Origin: Aphelenchoides besseyi
Lineage: Eukaryota > Nematoda > Chromadorea > Rhabditida > Aphelenchoididae
Direction of reading: 5' to 3'
NCBI GenBank assembly: GCA_024699855.1
Contig: JAMPIQ010000002.1
Span: forward strand, 3,286,001 to 3,350,000
DNA: 64,000 nt
Shown: in pieces, positions 57,763 to 64,000 of the stretch
Layout: each line of letters opens with the position of its first letter
Numbering within the stretch: the stretch's first letter is position 1
Notes under the pieces: model-generated
What the model saw: only the letters and a program-made list of their open reading frames with translations
The model's database searches: none
What the model was told of the DNA's origin: nothing
Position numbers and translations under genes: made by a program

Positions 57763-58597
57763 CTACCATTCAAGACCCTTAATTCGAACGAATTCCGGAT
57801 TGACAGTGCTAATAGGAGGTTTAGTTACTTTTTCTTCTACAGTGCAAGTTGGACAAAGTAATGTGTTGGTGTGCAACAATTCATCGAAATAAAAATTAGG
57901 GGCGTGTGGAACACAACGACTGTGCTCGTAGTGCTGGCAAATGAAGGTTTTCATTTTTTTACGATCCAGCTTCTCGTTGTTCGCGTTGATGTGTTTAGCG
58001 TAGATGCCCTCCATTAATGCGAGGTGACGCCCTTCATGTTTCCAATCAGTCATGAATCCGAATTGATATTCGAATATCAATCGGAGACGTAACTCTCGGA
58101 TGAGAAGTTCCACATCCACCGAACTGAAGTTGTACCCCGGTACAACGTGGTATTCGCCGCATCGTTGATAGGACAATTCGCGGTGCTGGTCACATAAAAA
58201 ATTGTGGCCAGCCATCACCTTCCAAAGCTTGAACGGGTCCCAGTCGGCCTCTTTTAGATCTTCCTCCTGGTACTGGAAGTGAGGGAGATTCAGGTGGGTG
58301 TTTTCCACGGTGTTTGCGCAAGACTGTTTCGTTGCGTTGTCTTCGCGATAAATGCAAAGGCATTCTCCATCTTCACTGTAGTTGCTAAAAAAACAGTAAT
58401 ACAGTAATTTATAAAAATCAAGTAATGACTTACAGTTTTAGTCGTTCAACAAGAGTGGCCATATTACTTTCGAAGGACTCGTCACGGAGCTCTTGAATGT
58501 AGGCCAACGTCTCCTTGTACGCCAACCATTCTCGGTCGTCCCCTTGTTCCGGCGCGTAGGCCTCTTGTCCCGCCGCGTACTCTTCGCAATTTTCCAT
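57763..58597 (-). CDS. Cys/His-rich orphan protein
   Basis: Two exons (58434-58597 and 57763-58384; 49-nt intron with donor GTAAGT and acceptor TTTTTTTAG) give 261 residues. The first exon starts MENCEEYAAGQEAYAPEQGD and is acidic and helical. The second contains GECLCIYRED, LWKVMAGHNFLCDQHRELSY QRCGEYHVV, a region rich in charged residues (IRELRLRLIFEYQFGFMTDW KHEGRHLALMEG), FICQHYEHSRCVPHA and LLCPTCTVEEK. The spaced C-x-x-H, C-x-x-H-x(4)-C and C-x-x-C groups suggest one or more zinc sites. There is no signal peptide or membrane segment. Base composition is GC-richer than in its neighbours. I do not recognise the family. Confidence 0.6.
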
Positions 58598-58599
58598 TT

Positions 58600-60283
58600 T
58601 TGATTGTGCTGAAAATACAACACAATTAGTAAATTACCGAAACGCGTGAAATAGTACACGAAAGTTAAAACGGAAATTGAGAATAAGGGCATATGATCGA
58701 AATTTTAGATGATAAAGTTTCAGTATAAATGCTAGACACACCGAATTGTATCAAAGGTTTTGCTTAATCAAAGTATTTGGAAAACTATAGATGATTGCGC
58801 AAAAAGGTTCAAATTGAAATGCAAACGGAAATATACTGTAGCTGACCGAAGAGATAAAATCGATCGAGTCAGACCGACGGTCAACCAACACTAAGAAGAC
58901 CGAGTGGTGATCATGGTCGAGAAATCGGGTGAAAAATTGGAGTAGCTTGAAGTGCGCTTCGCCGCCTAAGATTTTTTGACGAAATTAACGCAAAAGCTTG
59001 CAATGCCGATATTTCCAGTCGAGAATTTTATCGAGCTTACTGTACGGCAACAAAACATGAAAAATTTTTGACGTCTTCGTACTCGATTGGAAGACAATCT
59101 GCAAAAGCACATCGGAATCCAACGCGCAGAAGTTTATTGATCGTAACCGGAAACGATCAAAGAACAAGCACGATGGCCAGCAATAGAACGTACGTTCAGC
59201 CGTCCACTCAAGTTCCACTGACGCGGATAACTTGTGCTCGATTCAACCCCACATCTTCGGTGCGCACCGAAACTTCATTACTGTCGTAGATATTGGAAAT
59301 AAATGAGAAATGATCTACAGCAAGTGAAATTGAAGTCGAAGCGAAAGAGTAAAATCGATACCAAACCAAGGAATTTTGATTCCATCAACGAAAGTAAACG
59401 AAAAGTATGCAAAAAGCTGTCGATGAGCTTATTGCATGAGCACCGCCCATAGGTAGCGACCCATCACCTCTGCACCCGAGGAAAGCTATTCATCTGACAC
59501 GGCTTCCAGTCAGCGCGCGAAATCGCAGCGCGCAGTCTTAATTGACCAGTTTATCGCGTAACGCATAGTATTGGTTACAAGCAATGGTAGCGCGCTGAAT
59601 AATAACCGTCAGAAAAAGTCATGAGAGACGGTAGCCGCGAGTGTTTTACTGTAGGCAATGGTCCGTTTGCAAGTGATCTTACTGGAAGGGGAAATCCAGA
59701 AATCGGGTTGCTGACTAATCCTTTGGATCAAATTTATTGCGATTTGTCCATTAGTTTCTGTTCAACATCGCGATAAATCTTCAAATGTCCAGCTTTGACG
59801 AAGTGTCTTCCAATATTAGTAGTAATGAAATGCTTGTTCGGTTAGTGCGAAAATACTCAGTATTCTTTTATCTTCAGAACGATTGATTTGTGTGAATATT
59901 CTTTATGCAATAGTCATTGGTGTTGGGTTCTCGGAAAACTGAGTTAACGTGCTACTGTAGGTTGAAACGATTCGTCGTTGTGCACACGGTAAAATGACTG
60001 TTAGAATTCTTGCACGGAATCGATGCGTCCAGCTTACGAATTCTTTGTAACAAACTTATGTTATTAAGTGAACTAATAGACGGACAACGATTGTTCCAAC
60101 AACCGAAACAAGTGTATTGCACAGATGACTAGCAAATTATGCTTAGCGATGTTAACGACTTTAGTCGTTTATGTATTACAAATGATTGTTTATCTTAGGA
60201 ATATTGATGTAAACAAAAAAATACAAACAGAACTTTGAGCAAATTTAAAAAAGAAAGACGTAAACTAACAAAGAAAGAACCCG
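58600..60283. other. Gene-free interval with repeat debris
   Basis: Contains the dispersed repeat copy at 59093-59305 and a GC-richer patch at about 59435-59640 (GCGCGCGAAATCGCAGCGCG within it) without frames. No host gene seen. Confidence 0.4.
59093..59305 (+). repeat. Dispersed repeat copy 2 (partner at 16.2 kb), gypsy-derived
   Basis: Begins GACAATCTGCAAAAGCACAT and ends TAGATATTGGAAATAAATGA, paralleling the minus strand of 16215-16410, roughly 75-80% identical by eye with one longer insertion. The 16-kb copy is attached to a retropepsin relic; this one has lost the flanking motifs. Confidence 0.7.
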
Positions 60284-63200
60284 TTAAATGTATGTTAATT
60301 GGGTTGGAATTCGAGATATGACTTTGGCCAAAAAATCGTTGTAAACTAATGATGATTTGCGACCAACGAGAATAAGTTTGTGTTTTGCACGAGTAAAAGC
60401 GACATTAATTCGTCGTTCATCAGCGAGATGAGAAGTTGTGTCATTTGCGAGTATTTCGTTGTGTCCATAAGTGAGTGAGAGGATGATAACCGATTTATCG
60501 CGTCCTTGATACCGATCGATTGTGCTCACTTCGGGATATTCGTTTGCAGTGTGATTATCGCTAATGATTTTGAGAAGGCACTCAGCTTGAGCACGAAACG
60601 GCGTGATGACTCCGATTCCAGAATGATGGACTTTGTTCTATAATTCGAAGTTTACTCGGGAGTTCCTAAGCAATAAACTCACATCCATCAGACTTTTTAC
60701 CAATTTGTTAACCACCGATGCTTCTCCTTCGTTGTACCTTGACTTGGTGGTGGGATCAGTTTTGGATTGGAATGCAATTGCTTCCGATTGCACGTCAATG
60801 AACATCACCGAGTGACTTAGATCAGAACTAAGCAAAACGTTTGAGATATCTGAAAGACCAATAGGTTCAAAGGATTAGCCATGCAAACCTACGGCTCGGA
60901 ATGTTTTCATCTTGAATGCTTTCACATTTCAATGTCGCCAATTCGATCGACGAGTTGGCACAAACCAATTTGGAGTTGTAGAAGAGACTGCTAGCCAAAT
61001 CGCAAATCTCGCGGTTCATTCGATATTGCCAAGTCAAACTGACGGCTTCGCAGCTTTTGGCATCTTGACTCACGCGATCCTCCTTCGAAAGTCTTTCCAT
61101 CAATGAGACTGACATTCCCTGTTGTCTAAACACTCAAAAGTGGAAACCAAATGCTGTCGAAACGACTCACGCGGCCTCTTTGTTCACAACCAAAGGGCAC
61201 AGTTGTTTTGTATCGCCCACCAAAATAAATTTTTCCGACGCAAACAACGGTCCCAAAGCAACGGATTCCAATGCCAAGGAAGCCTCGTCAATGATACAGT
61301 AGTCAAATCGTCGTTTCGTGAAAAGCGAATGGCTACTGGTCATTAAACAAGTAGCGCCAACTACTGCCTAAGCAAACAATTCAGATATGCCGCTAAGTGA
61401 GTAACGTACCGATGAAAAAAGTGCTCGTTTCAGATGCCCCATCTTTTGTGTAAGATCCAATCGACTCATTCCGCTAATCTTTTCGATTCGGGCATCTAAT
61501 CCGTAATCCAAAACATCGGGATGAAGTGACTTTTCAGCACCAAGACGCAGAATTTGAAAGTCTGGAACCGACTAAAATCCAATACAATCATTTAAGTTGA
61601 ATCTTCCAGTCACTTACTCCTTTCAATTTCATCATCACATTGTCGACGGCCGAGTGCGTGTGAGAAGCCAACAAAACGCTTTTCCTCATTTTGACTAACG
61701 ATGCAACCAAAGCAGCAATCATTGTCGTTTTTCCTAAAATCAATATCATCAAAATCGAAAAAATTTCACGAACCAGCTCCCGGTAATCCTTGAATAATCG
61801 CATAGTCGTCGGCTGCAATACAATGATCAACAGCGGCACGTTGTGGTGTATCCAAATCGGCCAAAAACGTTTCAACGGACTCCGGTAACTTGATTTCAGG
61901 AGAAAATTTCGGTGGTTTTCGTTCGATCAGGAGTGAACGAAGTCGACGACTAAAATCAACGTTGCAACCTATTTACCTTCGTACTCGGACACATACGCTT
62001 CATCAGTATTTGCCATTAAGGTGGAGATGTTTTGTAAGGTCAATCCATTAGTATAATACGAATCGTTGCGATTTCCACTGTTTGATGTTTGATTTTGTGA
62101 GATTGTTGGCGTTGTCGTGTCACGAAAATTAGTTTCCCATTCCATCAAAGTCCATTTGATCCATTGACGTGCGTATTCCAATTCAACTTCAGTCAAATGC
62201 TCGGTTGTCCTCTTCATCAGATTGTGCAATTCGTATGCTGAATCGCTTATCGGCTCCGGAAGTGAAGAGTTGATTGATAGCTTTTCAATGAGCGCACAAT
62301 TTGACAACTGTTCACATCTTTCGCAGAGTCGAGATGGCTTCTCAATGTCTGAAATCAATCGTTGAAGTAAATAAACAGCAATCACTTACTCGGCAACTCC
62401 TCGATATCGAATTCGCTAAACCAGCCGGACATTTCGTTTCGTAGAGTCAGAAAACCGGCGATGTCAATGTCAGATGAAACAATCGGACGCATCACGTTGT
62501 CGCGAAGATATAGTAGAATACCCGGAACTGTTTCGGGATTTTCTTCATCCGATAACATTAAACTGTAAGCCACAACTTGTGCTCGATGTTCGATATTGCT
62601 TCCTGATTTGCCGGTTTTTAATTCGAGTGGAATGACATTCGAAGATCCTTCAAACTACAGGAAAAACGTAAACAATCGAAAGCAAACTCACGTTGAGCGA
62701 AACATCGATCTTTCCTTTCATACCGTATTTTGGCGATCGATATTCGCGTTCGACATCGACGACTCGTTGAATCTGTGAATACGCATTCCCAATACCAAGT
62801 GGTTGTTGAGCTCCAATAGGTGAAGGCGCATATTTAAGCAGCCAATTCGAAATGTTGTGCAGATACGGACGAAGATCGACCTCCAATAGTGAGATATCGA
62901 TATCGTTCAGAATCAGTTCGACACCATAATCCTGAAGCACAACACTGCGACAATAATCGAGCAACGCTTCAAAAGTCGGCTGTGAGTCTGTTCTGTTAAT
63001 CGCAACCTAAACGTCAAAACTGAAAACAATTTGAGGCAAAACAAACAAACCTGGAAAACTTTGTGGACGATACACCCGATGAGCATAACTCGGTTAGTTC
63101 CACTTCCACGAAACCGATTTTGTAAAACACTTTTTCGTTTGCAATACAACGCTGAAGCCAAGGATGTCGACGTGATCAGATTGAAAGGCTCCAAAATCAA

Positions 63201-63658
63201 CTGTCCGCGATTGTTTGAGATCTCAAACATCTAAACAAGAAATCAGTTATGTTCAAAGTTGTTTGTGTTTACCTGTGGAGTGATTGCCACTGAGTCAATC
63301 AGACGAATCGAATGTCTCGGACGAATCGGAGTTGAAGACCATAGATCACGTAAACGAACTACATAGACTTCGTATTCGTCTTCCAACGATCGACACAAGA
63401 GAATTTTGGCGCCCAACTCCAGTTTAACATCGTTGACAATCAAAACAAAACTAAAACTTTAAAGTTGCGTAAAATCTTACTTCTGTCACTCACTTGTTCG
63501 AATAGACGTCCACTCGTTGTCGTCGAATTGGAATTTTCGTCTCATCGGCATCCTCACTCTTGATACTAATCGATGGTGGTCGTTTCTAAAAAACGAAATT
63601 TTGATAAGATAAATACTCTTACCGCCGGAGTCGATAAGCGTAGGCGTTCTCCCGACAT
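60284..63658 (-). CDS. dna2: DNA2-type nuclease-helicase
   Basis: Start MSGERLRLSTPA (63623-63658), then about a dozen exons on the minus strand. The N-terminal nuclease half shows TSLASALYCKRKSVLQNRF (first Fe-S Cys), LIGCIVHKVFQ, a PD-(D/E)XK region with DVEREYRSPKYGMKGKIDVS, and CERCEQLSNC, the remaining Fe-S cysteines. The superfamily 1 helicase half shows IIQGLPGAG-KTTMIAALV (Walker A, split by an intron), LLASHTHSAVDNVM (Ia), DYCIIDEAS (II), ILVGDTKQL (III), LTWQYRMNREI (IV), VSTIDRYQGRDKSVIILSL (V) and DERRINVAFTRAKHKLILVG (VI), stopping at 60284. Every hallmark of DNA2 is present, so it should act in Okazaki-fragment processing and end resection. It appears intact. Confidence 0.92.
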
Positions 63659-63659
63659 C

Positions 63660-64000
63660 TCAAAATGGACAACAACTCGAAATTCAAGTGACAATCGAAC
63701 GAACAGCGAAACTATGAAGCGTTCAATTCGCAGCTCAGCAAACGACGCGACATTTTTTTTCCACTTGAAATCGAAACGCAAAATGTCAACTTTATGTCAA
63801 GAGTTTCCAAACGTTGTGTACTTCAGAGTACAATCGAGAGTTTTACTATCATCCAAATTGACTTCAACCAACATGGCTCACAATTTTTTCTATTGCTTAA
63901 ATGATCACCAAGTGTTGAATTTACAGTTTACACTCCCCGACACTTAAAAGTCCACCCTTCATTTCGGTATGTTCTCGCGATCGTATCGAGCTGAATTTTG
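63660..64000. other. Upstream region of dna2
   Basis: A plus-strand frame at 63573-63947 overlaps dna2 antisense and shows no motif. No supported gene on this edge. Confidence 0.35.

Noticed and set aside
63573..63947. Plus-strand 124-codon frame at the window edge
   Set aside because: Overlaps the first dna2 exons in antisense and has no domain or start context.
1..64000. CRISPR arrays, bacterial operons, tRNA and rRNA genes
   Set aside because: The DNA is clearly nematode nuclear sequence. No spaced identical repeats were seen, and I found no tRNA cloverleaf around the few GTTCGA strings or any rRNA-like block by eye.

Overview
The window is nuclear DNA from a nematode, probably a free-living or rhabditid-like species. 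It is AT-rich (by eye) and gene-dense. Introns are mostly 40-50 nt with GTAAGT-type donors and TTTCAG/TTTTAG acceptors, AATAAA signals follow many stops, and several starts lie just behind an unpaired acceptor, as expected for spliced-leader trans-splicing. The gene content is typical of nematodes: FkbM-type methyltransferase, T20D4.11-like and ShKT secreted proteins, DUF229 and DUF1647 families, and chemoreceptors of the Str, Srg, Srt and Sre/Sra types. All exon models are read by eye from splice consensus and reading frame.

Layout. 1-0.9 kb: 3'-truncated FkbM methyltransferase (-). 2.6-4.7 kb: a doubtful gene closely followed by a T20D4.11-like secreted protein (+). 6.3-6.9 kb: decayed CAP/SCP gene (-). 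7.0-7.2 kb: small membrane protein (+). 9.4-11.0 kb: intact seven-exon gene laid out like a class I (F-type) viral envelope protein (+). 11.6-13.8 kb: receptor-ectodomain fragment and a DUF1647-like type II membrane protein (-). 14.1-16.5 kb: two Ty3/gypsy relics flanking a basic secreted protein. 17.2-19.1 kb: 175-bp tandem repeats and a transposase-like gene with an internal TGA. 20.4-21.1 kb: His/Ser/Tyr-rich secreted protein (-).

21.6-37.1 kb is a DUF229 cluster on the minus strand. It has two complete genes (A, B), one copy with substituted metal-site residues (C) and one N-terminal-only copy (D). A Thr/Cys-rich secreted gene (+), a mucin/ShKT gene (-) and an unknown plus-strand gene lie between them. 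37.6-38.8 kb: 7TM receptor (-). 39.7 kb: a further gypsy relic. 41.4-46.6 kb: E2-like protein, pepsin-family protease, small helical secreted protein and an OB-fold protein. 46.8-57.2 kb is a membrane-protein block with Sre-like, Str-like and Srg-like receptors, an Srt pseudogene, an SLC19 transporter and a four-TM protein, plus an aspartic protease remnant lacking its first catalytic lobe. 57.8-58.6 kb: Cys/His-rich orphan (-). 60.3-63.7 kb: DNA2 nuclease-helicase (-), the one clear housekeeping gene.

The region reads as a chromosome-arm-like neighbourhood: fast-evolving secreted and sensory families, recent paralogues, pseudogenes and retroelement debris around a few conserved genes. The most notable items are the intact envelope-like gene, the near-identical 103-bp block shared by DUF229 A and B across an intron, the metal-site-dead DUF229 C, the Cys-less E2-like protein and the Cys/His-rich orphan.
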